Assembly (NCBI GenBank): GCA_937873495.1 | Contig: CALMXZ010000011.1 | Location: forward strand, 470,808-534,807 | Source of the DNA: an uncultured Trueperaceae bacterium | GTDB taxonomy: Bacteria > Deinococcota > Deinococci > Deinococcales > Trueperaceae | Direction: 5' to 3' | DNA length: 64,000 nucleotides | Part shown: positions 56,503-64,000 of the stretch, in pieces | Position numbering within the stretch: the stretch's first letter is position 1 | Layout: each line of letters opens with the position of its first letter | Position numbers and translations under genes: made by a program | The notes under the pieces: generated by a model | Databases searched by the model: none | The model's input: the letters and a program-made list of their open reading frames with translations, nothing else | Told to the model about the DNA's origin: nothing

Positions 56503-58274
56503 ACCAAGACCGTACGTCACTACTGAACCGTTCCGGGGCGCAGGCGCACCCCTTCAGGGCTCTGGCCCGCTTCGCGGCGGTGGTCATCGTCGTCGGGGCG
56601 CTCGCCACGGTGGCCGCGCAGTCGCTCGCGGCGCTTCTCCCCTCAGAGACCATCGCCGCCGTCGGCATCGACGGGCTGGCCGACCACAAGGCGAAGCTGC
56701 AACCGTTCGTGGATGAGTGGGAGCGGCTCGGCCTCACCCAGATGCTCGAGGAGACCGCCGACGAGGAGGGCGAAGACCTGGACGGCCTGTCCGACACCCT
56801 CTCCGGCCTGGACTTCTTCGACCTGCTCGGCGACGAGGTATGGCTCTCCGTCTCCGCGTCCAACTTCAACCCGCTCCCGGCCGTGACCGTGGTGGCGCGC
56901 GTCTCCGAGGCCGGGGCCCGGGTGCTGGGCGAGCTGCTGGCGGACGGCGCGCAGGACGCGACGGCGCAGACCTTCAGCGAAGGCAGCATCTCGTTCACCG
57001 TCTTCGACTCGGAGGGCGAGGAGTTCCCCGTCGCCGCCGCCCTCTCCGGCAACTTCGCCGCCCTCTCCACCAACCCCGACACCCTCCGCGGCGTCCTGCG
57101 CCGCTACCAGGGCGCGGCCGAACCGAACTTCACAGACTCCGTGGCGTACGCTTCCGCGCTCGCCCCGCTCGGAGCGTTCACGGTCGCGTTCACCCTCGAC
57201 TACCCGCGCGTCGCCGACGTGCTCGTTCCGTTCGCGCAAGGCATGGGCTTCGACCAGAGCGTGGCGCGCGTCGCGCAAGCGTTCCGCACGGCCGGCACGT
57301 TCGCCGGCACGGCGCTCCTGACTGACGGCGGCATCGAGTCGCAGTCGCTGCAGGTCCTCGGCGACCGCTCCCTCGACCCGACCCTCTACGACCTCCTGAG
57401 CGCCAACGCGGCCTACCCCTCCGCCGTCATGCGCTTCGTCCCGACGGGGGCCCTGGCCGTCCAGGCCGGCAACGCCGACATCGCCGGCTGGTGGGCGTAC
57501 CTGAATGAGCTCGCCATGGGCCTGCAGGAACTCGGCATCGGCGACATCGATAGCTTCCTCGCGGAGAACATCGGCATCGACATGCAAGCCATGCTCTTCA
57601 GCTGGATGGGCAAGGGTGGAGGCGCCATCAGCCTCAGCGCCCCCGCCGCCACCGCGCCCGGCATGACGCCGGAGAGCCTCCTCGGCGACAGCGTCTACCT
57701 CATCGAGGCGAAGGACGAGGCCGCCGCCAACCAGGGCGTCGCCCAGTTCTTCATGATGGCTGGGGCCATGGCGTCCTCGTTCATCGACCCCATGGGTGAA
57801 GGCGCCCCCGTGGCGCCGGCCACCAGGCAGTCGGCCGGTGTCACCGTGACGACGTACGAGTTCGGCGAAGGCCTCACGTTCGAGACCGCCGTCGCGGGCG
57901 GCTACCTCCTGATCGGCACGAAGGCGGGCAGCCTCGATGCCGCCCTCGCCGCCAACGCCTCAGGCGGACCAGGCATGACCACCGGCCTGCTCGCCGCGTT
58001 GCAGCAGCCCGTCCCGGCGAACGCCAGGAGCATCAGCCTCTCCGACATGCGCCCGACCATCACCTCGGTGGCGGACGCGGTCGTGTCCGAGCTCGGCATG
58101 GCGGCCGGCTTGACCGGCGCCGCCGACCTCGACTTCGACGCCGTGGAGGCCTCGAGCCAGGCCATCGCCGAGTACGTCCGCTTCATCGCTCAGAAGGTGG
58201 GTGGGGCGTACAGCTATCAGACGGTGGACGGCGGCGCGGTCCGCAGTTACGGCCTGACGCAGGTCACTTGGTAA
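56499..58274 (+). CDS. Secreted DUF3352-like protein, unknown function
   Basis: The 591-aa protein starts with a membrane-anchoring or signal segment (ALARFAAVVIVVGALATVAAQSLAALLP). Its long extracytoplasmic region has repeated patterns of the DUF3352 type: VWLSVSASNFNPLPAVTVVARVSEAGARVLGELLADGA, LSTNPDTLRGVLRRYQG and VAGGYLLIGTKAGSLDAALAA. Related proteins occur widely as surface-exposed proteins of unknown role. The ATG is chosen for the AGGAGG six bases upstream. The Met content (over 20 residues) in the second half is notable. Confidence 0.75.
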   Translation: MNQDRTSLLNRSGAQAHPFRALARFAAVVIVVGALATVAAQSLAALLPSETIAAVGIDGLADHKAKLQPFVDEWERLGLTQMLEETADEEGEDLDGLSDTLSGLDFFDLLGDEVWLSVSASNFNPLPAVTVVARVSEAGARVLGELLADGAQDATAQTFSEGSISFTVFDSEGEEFPVAAALSGNFAALSTNPDTLRGVLRRYQGAAEPNFTDSVAYASALAPLGAFTVAFTLDYPRVADVLVPFAQGMGFDQSVARVAQAFRTAGTFAGTALLTDGGIESQSLQVLGDRSLDPTLYDLLSANAAYPSAVMRFVPTGALAVQAGNADIAGWWAYLNELAMGLQELGIGDIDSFLAENIGIDMQAMLFSWMGKGGGAISLSAPAATAPGMTPESLLGDSVYLIEAKDEAAANQGVAQFFMMAGAMASSFIDPMGEGAPVAPATRQSAGVTVTTYEFGEGLTFETAVAGGYLLIGTKAGSLDAALAANASGGPGMTTGLLAALQQPVPANARSISLSDMRPTITSVADAVVSELGMAAGLTGAADLDFDAVEASSQAIAEYVRFIAQKVGGAYSYQTVDGGAVRSYGLTQVTW

Positions 58275-58380
58275 CCAGCTAGCGGCGCGGCCGCGGCGCC
58301 GCGCTCGAAGCGCTGACAACCGACGCGGAGCCGACCGCGAAGCCGCAGCGGAGCCGACCGCGGCAGAAGGTGGCGCGCCT

Positions 58381-59067
58381 CTAGGACGAGCGAGCGAGAA
58401 GCTCCTCCCAGAGGCGCGCCACCTTGTCCGTCAGCTCGTCCTCCGAACCGGAGTTGTCGATCACGAAGTCCGCCCGCGCCACCTTCTCGGCGAGCGGGAG
58501 CTGAGCGGCGTCGCGGGCTAGTACCTCTTCCTCTCCCAAGCCGGAGCGCGTGGCGAGCCGCGCGACGCGCGCGGCCAGGGGCGCGGTGACGACCACCACG
58601 GCGTCGACGTCACGGTCGAGGCCCACCTCGTAGAGCAGGGGCACGTCGTGGACGACGACGGGCGGCGGGGGCTCGCCCGCGACCAGCTCGGCCTCGAGTT
58701 CGGCCCTCCTGGCCGCCACCCATGGGTGGACGAGCGCGTTGAGGGTCGCGCGCGCTCGCGCGTCGCCGAAGACGCGCGCGGCCGTGGCGGCGCGGTCCAG
58801 CCGCCCGTCCCTGACCAGGTCCTCACCCAGTTCGGCCGCCACGCTCGCCAGCACCCCGGGGTCCTCGGTGGCCAGCCTGGCGAGCGCGTCCGCATCGATG
58901 ACGGCGGCGCCATGCCTGGCCAGCAGCCGCGCCACGCTCGACTTGCCCGTCCCGATGTTGCCCGTGAGGCCGACCCGAAGCGGACGCCGGCGCCCGCCAA
59001 CCCCGCCCGGGTCTACAGTGGGCTCCAAGGAAGGGGTCGTGGTGGCCGGTTCCGTTCGACTAGACAC
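58381..59067 (-). CDS. coaE: Dephospho-CoA kinase
   Basis: The 228-aa enzyme phosphorylates dephospho-CoA in the last step of CoA synthesis. It has the P-loop GLTGNIGTGKSSVARLL at about 33-49, AAVIDADALARLATEDPGVL, LVHPWVAARRAE, and VVHDVPLLYEVGLDRDVDAVVVVTAP. About 30 extra residues precede the domain. GTG 59067 is chosen because TAAACT lies five bases upstream with no SD. It is divergent from the tRNA nucleotidyltransferase gene with only 10 nt between start codons. Confidence 0.92.
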   Translation of the reverse strand: MSSRTEPATTTPSLEPTVDPGGVGGRRRPLRVGLTGNIGTGKSSVARLLARHGAAVIDADALARLATEDPGVLASVAAELGEDLVRDGRLDRAATAARVFGDARARATLNALVHPWVAARRAELEAELVAGEPPPPVVVHDVPLLYEVGLDRDVDAVVVVTAPLAARVARLATRSGLGEEEVLARDAAQLPLAEKVARADFVIDNSGSEDELTDKVARLWEELLARSS

Positions 59068-59078
59068 GCGCCAGTTTA
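59061..59078. promoter_or_regulatory. Interlocked divergent promoters of coaE and the tRNA nucleotidyltransferase
   Basis: The minus-strand -10 TAAACT (59073-59078) drives coaE and touches the ATG of the plus gene. A plus-strand TAGACA (59061-59066) overlaps the coaE start codon. Each gene start is thus embedded in the promoter of the other. Confidence 0.5.
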
Positions 59079-60523
59079 TGCCGTGGCCGACCGGCGCCAC
59101 CTCGCCGGGTGAGGCGCGCGGGGCGGCCGAGGGTCGCGGCGCGGGTGGAGGCCGGGGTGAAGCCGGCGCTGCGCCAGATGACGAGGCCGTGCTGGTGGGC
59201 GGCGCCGTCCGGGACGCCCTCCTCGGCAAGGAGCCCACCGATCTCGACTGGCTGGTGCACGACCCGGCGCACAGCGCGAGGAGCTTCGCGGCGCTCTCGG
59301 ACGGCGCGGTCTTCCAGCTCGACGCCGAGCGTCGGCATTGGCGCGTGATCGAGCCCGGCGGGAAGGTACACGATTTCGTGCCGTTGAGGGCCGGCGCCAA
59401 CTCGCTGGCGGCCGACCTACGCCTGCGCGACCTCACCGTGAACGCCATGGCACTGACCAGCGCCGGGGTGCTGATCGACCCGACGGGCGGCGAGCGCGAC
59501 CTGCACCGCAAGCTCGTGCGCATGACGTCCGTCGCCTGCCTGCGCGCCGACCCTATCAGACCGCTGCGGGTCGTACGGTTCGCCACTACCCTGGCGTTCG
59601 ACATCGAGGGGGAGACGCGCGCCGCCGTGATGGCGCGCTTCGAGGCGCAGTCGCGCGGGGCCGCGCCGCGGCCGGCCTGGGAGCGGGTCGGGGCCGAGCT
59701 CTCGGCCATTCTCGGCTCCCAGCACGCGGCGCGCGGCTTCGCCCTGCTCAAGTCGCTGGGCGGCTTGGCGGTCTACCTCCCCGAGCTGGAGGCGGGGCGC
59801 GGCGTCCAGCAAGGCGGGTTGCACCACCTCGACGTCCTCGATCACCAGCTCGAGGCGCTGAACCAGTTGCTGCACGGCTTCCCCGACGCAGGTCAGGCCT
59901 TACGCTTCGCGACCCTCCTGCACGACGTCGGCAAGCCGGCCAGCGCCGCGCCGGCGCCCGCTGGCGCAGGGGCGCCCCCAGGCGCAGGGGCGCACTTGGG
60001 CGCAGGGGCGCCCCCAGGCGCCCCGACGTTCTACGGCCACGACAAGCTCGGAGCCGAGCTGACGGCCGACCTCCTCAGACGACTGCGGCTCCCCGGCGAG
60101 CTCGTCTCGGCAGCGGCTTCGCTCGTGCGCTACCACATGCTGCCCTTGCCTCGGGGCGAACGCGCGGTGAAGCGCTTCGTCCACCGCCGGCGCGAGCTCC
60201 TGCCCGACCTGCTCAAGCTCATGCTCGCGGACCGCGAGGCGGCGCGCGGGCGTCTGGCGACGGCGGTAGGGCGCGAACGTTACCGGCTGGCCGTCTCGGC
60301 CATCTTGGCGGCGCAGGACGTTACGCCAGAGCCTCGACCGCTCCTGACGGGTGACGACGTCATGACGCTCCTGCGCCTCGAGCCGGGCCCGCGGGTCGGC
60401 GAGGCGCTCGCGGTGCTGGGGGAGGCGCAGGCGCTCGGGGACGTCCTCGACCGCGAGGACGCCGAGCTGGCGCTGCTCCGCTACGCGGCGGCGCAGGGGT
60501 GGACGAGGGAGTGCGAGACGTGA
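59078..60523 (+). CDS. CCA tRNA nucleotidyltransferase / poly(A) polymerase family, with HD domain
   Basis: The 481-aa protein has the class II nucleotidyltransferase head VLVGGAVRDALLGKEPTDLDWLVH near residues 37-61 (D-L-D metal site), DFVPLRAGANSLAADLRLRDLTVNAMAL (RRD-like element), a helical neck, and an HD domain near 283 (ATLLHDVGKPA). It adds CCA or A residues to tRNA 3' ends. A low-complexity GAGAPPG insert lies at about 288-315 beside the HD motif. ATG 59078 is the only usual start before GTG 59191 and leaves about 37 disordered residues. Confidence 0.88.
   Translation: MPWPTGATSPGEARGAAEGRGAGGGRGEAGAAPDDEAVLVGGAVRDALLGKEPTDLDWLVHDPAHSARSFAALSDGAVFQLDAERRHWRVIEPGGKVHDFVPLRAGANSLAADLRLRDLTVNAMALTSAGVLIDPTGGERDLHRKLVRMTSVACLRADPIRPLRVVRFATTLAFDIEGETRAAVMARFEAQSRGAAPRPAWERVGAELSAILGSQHAARGFALLKSLGGLAVYLPELEAGRGVQQGGLHHLDVLDHQLEALNQLLHGFPDAGQALRFATLLHDVGKPASAAPAPAGAGAPPGAGAHLGAGAPPGAPTFYGHDKLGAELTADLLRRLRLPGELVSAAASLVRYHMLPLPRGERAVKRFVHRRRELLPDLLKLMLADREAARGRLATAVGRERYRLAVSAILAAQDVTPEPRPLLTGDDVMTLLRLEPGPRVGEALAVLGEAQALGDVLDREDAELALLRYAAAQGWTRECET
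59962..60023. repeat. In-frame GGCGCAGGGGCGC repeats
   Basis: GGCGCAGGGGCGC recurs at about 59964, 59982 and 60000 (18-bp period, the middle copy ending differently). It encodes the GAGAPPG/GAGAHLG insert of the tRNA nucleotidyltransferase. Confidence 0.75.
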
Positions 60524-60573
60524 GAAACGCCCGGGCGCGAACGCCGGCACCGGGCGCCCCTCATCACTAACCT

Positions 60574-60593
60574 CGGGGGTCGGCCGACCCCCG
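60574..60593. terminator. 20-bp perfect palindrome between convergent genes
   Basis: CGGGGGTCGGCCGACCCCCG is fully self-complementary and would form an 8-bp stem with a GGCC loop in either direction. It probably ends both converging transcripts; no T-tract is present. Confidence 0.6.
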
Positions 60594-60594
60594 A

Positions 60595-60622
60595 ACGATC
60601 ACTGCAAGACGATCACTGCAAG
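60595..60622. repeat. 14-bp tandem duplication at a gene end
   Basis: ACGATCACTGCAAG occurs twice in a row. It includes the stop codon and last codons of the minus-strand gene ending at 60613, so a second stop copy lies just beyond. Confidence 0.85.
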
Positions 60623-61212
60623 ACGACGTCCAGGACGATGTCTTCTACCGAAGGCACGATGGCGTAGCTCGCCTTGTCGCCCGGGAAGCGGACGGTGAAG
60701 ACGTTCCAGCCCTGACGCAGCGGGAGTTCGACCCCGCCGCCCGTGAGGGTGGCAGCCCGGTCGACGTAGAGGAGCGTGAAGAAGCCGACGGGGGCCTCGA
60801 GGCTGGCGACGCCGATGTAGAAGCGGTCGACGACGCGGTCGAACACGTCGTTACCGTTCTGGTCGACGTACATGTTGAAGCGCGCCACGGCGACGTTGAC
60901 GCCTTCCGGGCTCACCCGGTACTCGTTCTGCAGGCCGGGCAGGATCACGCTGCCCGAGCGGAACGGCCTGAGCTGATCGGCAGGCACCGGTCCGGGCGTC
61001 ACGCGGAACGTGCCACCGACGGGGGCGACGGTGGCGACCTCGAGGCCCCACACGTTGTCGCTATCGACGACGTGGATGGCTACGCGAGTGTTGTCTGCGA
61101 GCGGCTCTTCACTCTTAACGAGGCCGCTCATCACCGCGCCCGTCTGCGCTGCGGCCGCTGCCAACGTGGCGACGGCGAGGCAGGCGAGGGCGGTGCGGAG
61201 TAGTCGTCTCAT
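60613..61212 (-). CDS. Secreted protein of unknown function
   Basis: The 199-aa protein has a clear signal peptide (LLRTALACLAVATLAAAAAQ) and a predicted all-beta mature part with no motif I know. YVDQNGNDVFDRV at about 120 resembles a small calcium-binding or dockerin-like loop (D-x-N-x-N-D). ATG 61212 has GGAG six bases upstream. It is a monocistronic gene between the tRNA nucleotidyltransferase and galE. The 3' end carries a 14-bp duplication. Confidence 0.7.
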   Translation of the reverse strand: MRRLLRTALACLAVATLAAAAAQTGAVMSGLVKSEEPLADNTRVAIHVVDSDNVWGLEVATVAPVGGTFRVTPGPVPADQLRPFRSGSVILPGLQNEYRVSPEGVNVAVARFNMYVDQNGNDVFDRVVDRFYIGVASLEAPVGFFTLLYVDRAATLTGGGVELPLRQGWNVFTVRFPGDKASYAIVPSVEDIVLDVVLQ

Positions 61213-61362
61213 GACAGTCTCCAAATCGGAGGCAGTGGGCTTCGTGGGCGGCGCAAGTTCGCCTCCATGTCGCAACAGGTCATATCACATCTTCGGCGAG
61301 GGCCGGTGCGGGGCGGATGAGCGCTCTCGGCGGCGCGTTCACCGCGCCCTCATCACGCCTGC

Positions 61363-62343
61363 TCAAGCCTCGTACCCGTCGGGATGGGAGGCGTGCCACG
61401 CCCAGGCGCTCGCCACCAAGGTCCTCAAGTCGTCGAAGCGCGGGCTCCAACCGAGCTCGGAGCGGGCGAGTGAGCTGTCGGCGACGAGCCGCGGCGGGTC
61501 GCCTGCCCGGCGCGGCGCCATGGTGGCCGGGATGGCGTGCCCGGTGACCTCGCGGCAGACGTCGATCACTTCGCGCACCGAGTAGCCGCTGCCGCTGCCG
61601 AGGTTGTAAGCGCGGGCCTCGCCCGGCCGCATGGTCTCGAGGGCGAGGGCGTGGGCGTCGGCGAGGTCGGCGACGTGCACGTAGTCGCGCACGGCGGTGC
61701 CGTCGGGCGTCTCGTAATCGCCCCCGAAGACCTGGACCTCAGCGCGTCTCCCGGCGGCGACCTGCAGCACAAGCGGGACGAGGTGGCTCTCGGGGCGGTG
61801 GTCCTCGCCGTGCGTCGCCGTTGCCCCCGCGGCGTTGAAGTACCTGAGCGCGACCGAGGCGAGCCCCGTCGTGCTCGCCAGCCACCTCAAGGCCCGCTCG
61901 ATCATGAGCTTGGACTCCCCGTACACGCTCTCGGGGCGGAGTTCCGCCGTCTCGGGGATGGGGACGCTCGCGGGCGTGCCGTACACGGCGGCCGTCGAGG
62001 AGAGCACGAAGCGGCCGACCCCGTGAGCGGCAGCGGCGTCGAGGAGCGCGAACGTCGCGGCCGTGTTGGCGAGGAAGTACTTCGTCGGCTTGTTCATGCT
62101 CTCGCCGACGAGCGACTTGGCCGCGAAGTGGACGACGGCTTCCACAGCGTGCTTGGCGAGCGCGTAACCGACCATGTCGGGGTCTGCGACGCTGCCGTGG
62201 ACGAACGGGACGCCCTCCGGCACGGCCCCCCGATGGCCGGTCGAGAGGTCGTCGAGCACGACGACCGAGTGGCCTCTCTCGAGCAGGGTGGCTACCGTGA
62301 CCGATCCGATGTAACCGGCGCCGCCCGTGACTAGTACGTTCAT
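61363..62343 (-). CDS. galE: UDP-glucose 4-epimerase
   Basis: The 326-aa SDR enzyme interconverts UDP-glucose and UDP-galactose. It has VTGGAGYIGSVTVATLLERGH at the N-terminus, VVVLDDLSTGHRGAV, VVHFAAKSLVGESM, LSSTAAVYGTP, YGESKLMIERAL with the catalytic Tyr and Lys, RYFNAAGA, and DGTAVRDYVHVADLADAH. ATG 62343 lies six bases after a TAGACT box. It may feed galactose to the polysaccharide locus, but is far from it. Confidence 0.95.
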   Translation of the reverse strand: MNVLVTGGAGYIGSVTVATLLERGHSVVVLDDLSTGHRGAVPEGVPFVHGSVADPDMVGYALAKHAVEAVVHFAAKSLVGESMNKPTKYFLANTAATFALLDAAAAHGVGRFVLSSTAAVYGTPASVPIPETAELRPESVYGESKLMIERALRWLASTTGLASVALRYFNAAGATATHGEDHRPESHLVPLVLQVAAGRRAEVQVFGGDYETPDGTAVRDYVHVADLADAHALALETMRPGEARAYNLGSGSGYSVREVIDVCREVTGHAIPATMAPRRAGDPPRLVADSSLARSELGWSPRFDDLRTLVASAWAWHASHPDGYEA

Positions 62344-62349
62344 GCGGCG

Positions 62350-62355
62350 AGTCTA
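62350..62355 (-). promoter_or_regulatory. -10 box TAGACT, leaderless start of galE
   Basis: On the minus strand TAGACT lies six bases before ATG 62343 with no SD. Confidence 0.6.
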
Positions 62356-62475
62356 CCCGTTGCCACCCAGCGACCGAGGCCTGCGCCGTTCGGGTACGCC
62401 CTTATCTGCCCTGCGCGGACCGCCACCGCCCGGCCCGCGTTGAGCGATACTTGGTGGCCAAGGAGGACAGCGAAC

Positions 62476-63441
62476 ATGACCACCGACAACGGCTCCCGAG
62501 CCGCCTCCACCGGGGCAGCGACGGCCAACGGCGCGGGCCTCATCTGGTTCGACGGCGAACTCGTGCCGGAGGAGCGGGCGCAAGTGAGCGTCCTGACGCA
62601 CGCGCTGCATTACGGCACGAGCGTCTTCGAGGGGATAAGGGCGTACGAGACGCGGCGCGGCGCCGCCGTCTTCCGACTCGAGGAGCACGCGCGGCGCCTC
62701 CTCGACTCCGCGAAGATCCTCGGCATGCGAACGAACCTGACCGTCGAACAGGTATCGGCCGCCGTGGTCGACACGCTGGTGGCGAACGCCCGCAAGCACG
62801 CCTACATCCGGCCGCTCATCTGGTACGGCTCTGACGCTCTAGGCGTGAGCCCCGAGCGCAACCGCCTGCACTTCATGGTCGCCACGTTGCCGTGGGGCAC
62901 GTACCTGGGCGACGAGGTGATCAGGAAGGGCGCGCGGCTCATGACGAGCTCGTGGCGGCGCTCGCCTGGCGACGTCCTCCCCACCAAAGCGAAGGCGGGT
63001 GGCAACTACGTCAACTCCGTGCTGGCCAACATCGAGGCGAAGTCGAACGGCTTCGACGAGGCGCTGCTCCTCGACAAGCAGGGCTTCGTGGCCGAAGGCT
63101 CGGGCGAGAACGTCCTGCTCGTCAAGGACGGCGTGCTGCAGGCCATCGCCACGTCCGTGAACCTGCGCGGCATCACCCGCGACAGCGTCATGCGGATCGC
63201 GGAGGCGGGCGGCACGCGTGTCGAGACCGTCATGGCGACGCGCGACGAGCTCTACACGGCGGACGAGGTCTTCCTGGTCGGCACGGCGGCAGAGGTGACG
63301 CCCGTGGCGAGCATCGACAGGCGCCCGATCGGGATCGGGGCCGCCGGCCCCGTCGCGCTCGACCTCCGCGAGCGTTACCTGCGGGTGGCGCGCGGCGAGG
63401 TCCCGGAGTTCGAGCGCTGGCTGACGTACGTCGACGGTTGA
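62476..63441 (+). CDS. ilvE: Branched-chain amino-acid aminotransferase
   Basis: The 321-aa class IV PLP enzyme makes valine, leucine and isoleucine from their keto acids. It has IWFDGELVPEERAQVSVLTHALHYGTSVFEGIRAYET, RPLIWYGSDALGVSPE, SSWRRSPGDVLPTKAKAGGNYVNSVLANIEAKSNGFDEALLLD (with the PLP lysine), GFVAEGSGENVLLVKDG, GITRDSVMRIA and EVFLVGTAAEVTPV. ATG 62476 has AGGAGG nine bases upstream. The gene is divergent from galE and followed by a transporter gene. Confidence 0.95.
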   Translation: MTTDNGSRAASTGAATANGAGLIWFDGELVPEERAQVSVLTHALHYGTSVFEGIRAYETRRGAAVFRLEEHARRLLDSAKILGMRTNLTVEQVSAAVVDTLVANARKHAYIRPLIWYGSDALGVSPERNRLHFMVATLPWGTYLGDEVIRKGARLMTSSWRRSPGDVLPTKAKAGGNYVNSVLANIEAKSNGFDEALLLDKQGFVAEGSGENVLLVKDGVLQAIATSVNLRGITRDSVMRIAEAGGTRVETVMATRDELYTADEVFLVGTAAEVTPVASIDRRPIGIGAAGPVALDLRERYLRVARGEVPEFERWLTYVDG

Positions 63442-63517
63442 GGGCGCCGGCGGCTCGGGCAACGCGGCGGGCCGCTGAGGGCGTGCGGTCCGCCCGGGTG
63501 GGCCGTGGTGGTGCAGC

Positions 63518-64000
63518 GTGACGACCCTGGCGCTCACCCTCGTCTTCGCCTCTGCGTTCCTGCACGCGACCTGGAACCTGCTGTCGAAGCGGGCGCGCGG
63601 CGGGGCGGAGTTCGTCTGGCTGTTCGCGAGCCTGACCGTCGTCGTGTACGCACCGTTCGTGGCGGCGTACGCGATCGTCCTCAAGCCGGCGCTCACCTGG
63701 ACGCATGTGCTCCTGGCCGCCGTCTCCTCCGTCCTACACATCCTCTACTTCGTGTTCCTGCAACGTGGCTACCGGCTGGGCGACCTCTCGCTCGTCTACC
63801 CGACGGCGCGGGGCAGCGGCCCGGCCTTGGCGACCGTCCTGGCGATCCTCGTGCTCGGCGAACGCCCCGGACCCCAGGCGCTGCTCGGCACCCTGCTGGT
63901 CGTGGCGAGCGTCTTCGTGCTGGCCGGCGGCAAGGCAGGCGGCCGCCGGTCGCGCCCCGCCGTCGGCTACGGTCTCCTCACGGGCCTCTTCATCGGCATC
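63518..64000 (+). CDS. EamA/DMT-type membrane transporter (3' end outside window)
   Basis: A GTG at 63518 opens a frame that runs without a stop to the window end (161 residues). It begins MTTLALTLVFASAFLHATWNLLSKR and continues through five or so membrane segments, with VFLQRGYRLGDLSLVYPTARGSGPALATVLAILVLGERP, the typical EamA half-domain ending in GER-P. This suggests a drug/metabolite superfamily exporter. It follows ilvE by 76 nt. Confidence 0.85.
   Translation, partial: MTTLALTLVFASAFLHATWNLLSKRARGGAEFVWLFASLTVVVYAPFVAAYAIVLKPALTWTHVLLAAVSSVLHILYFVFLQRGYRLGDLSLVYPTARGSGPALATVLAILVLGERPGPQALLGTLLVVASVFVLAGGKAGGRRSRPAVGYGLLTGLFIGI

Noticed and set aside
1-64000. tRNA, rRNA, insertion sequence, prophage or replication origin
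   Set aside because: No cloverleaf with a recognisable T-arm, no rRNA segment, no transposase or integrase, and no DnaA-box cluster was found by eye.

Overview
This is a very GC-rich, tightly packed bacterial chromosome segment. It most likely comes from the Deinococcota (Deinococcus-Thermus), perhaps a Truepera-like lineage. The reasons are a homoisocitrate dehydrogenase of the alpha-aminoadipate lysine pathway closest in my memory to the Thermus enzyme, PyrR-binding leaders of the Thermus/Bacillus type, DUF4388 (PATAN-like) proteins, and many genes whose start codon lies only 5-10 nt after a TANNNT box with no Shine-Dalgarno (SD), i.e. predicted leaderless mRNAs as known in Deinococcus. The lineage is an inference; there is no rRNA in the window. 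I found no tRNA, CRISPR array, insertion sequence or prophage.

Layout. 1-2154: two translationally coupled minus-strand genes, a DUF4388 protein and a membrane-anchored protein cut by the window edge. 2347-12503: homoisocitrate dehydrogenase, FtsX, an EnvC-like activator, a cyclase/ATPase, a HExxH protein, a YhcB-like protein, an N-acetylmuramoyl-alanine amidase, a Nudix hydrolase and a PATAN-like protein; several act on the cell envelope. 12567-32485: a surface-polysaccharide locus with a Wzz-like protein, rmlD-C-B-A, a MerR/TipA regulator with its 19-bp-spacer promoter, cysQ, then a minus-strand run of ten genes (two ATP-grasp TupA-like proteins, a flippase, a WecG-type transferase, two polymerase/ligase-like proteins, two GT4 transferases and two small anchored proteins). 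Divergent to it is a 1029-residue fusion of an O-antigen polymerase/ligase with an initiating sugar-phosphate transferase, followed by the cis-prenyltransferase UppS. 32537-39071: an aldehyde dehydrogenase, a small AT-richer patch with a nucleotidyltransferase and a decayed HTH-DUF433 gene, and a binding-protein-dependent iron-type ABC transporter. 39087-46034: a methyltransferase, then pyrR-pyrB and pyrC, each unit with its own PyrR-binding leader, separated by a TetR gene and a MacB-like ABC exporter. 46417-52488: a Crp/Fnr regulator, a Sco protein, a PAS-GAF-HD-GYP protein and a membrane Fe-S oxidoreductase. 52648-52856: a promoter- and terminator-bounded noncoding RNA candidate. 52948-64000: bioY, an acyl-CoA thioesterase, transketolase, a DUF3352-like secreted protein, divergent coaE and a tRNA nucleotidyltransferase, a secreted protein, galE, ilvE and a truncated EamA-type transporter.

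The most interesting items are the polymerase/PHPT fusion, the unassigned RNA at 52686-52856, the paired PyrR leaders, the widespread TANNNT leaderless starts, and two tiny leaderless ORFs that end in ATGA overlaps with ftsX and the DUF3352-like gene.
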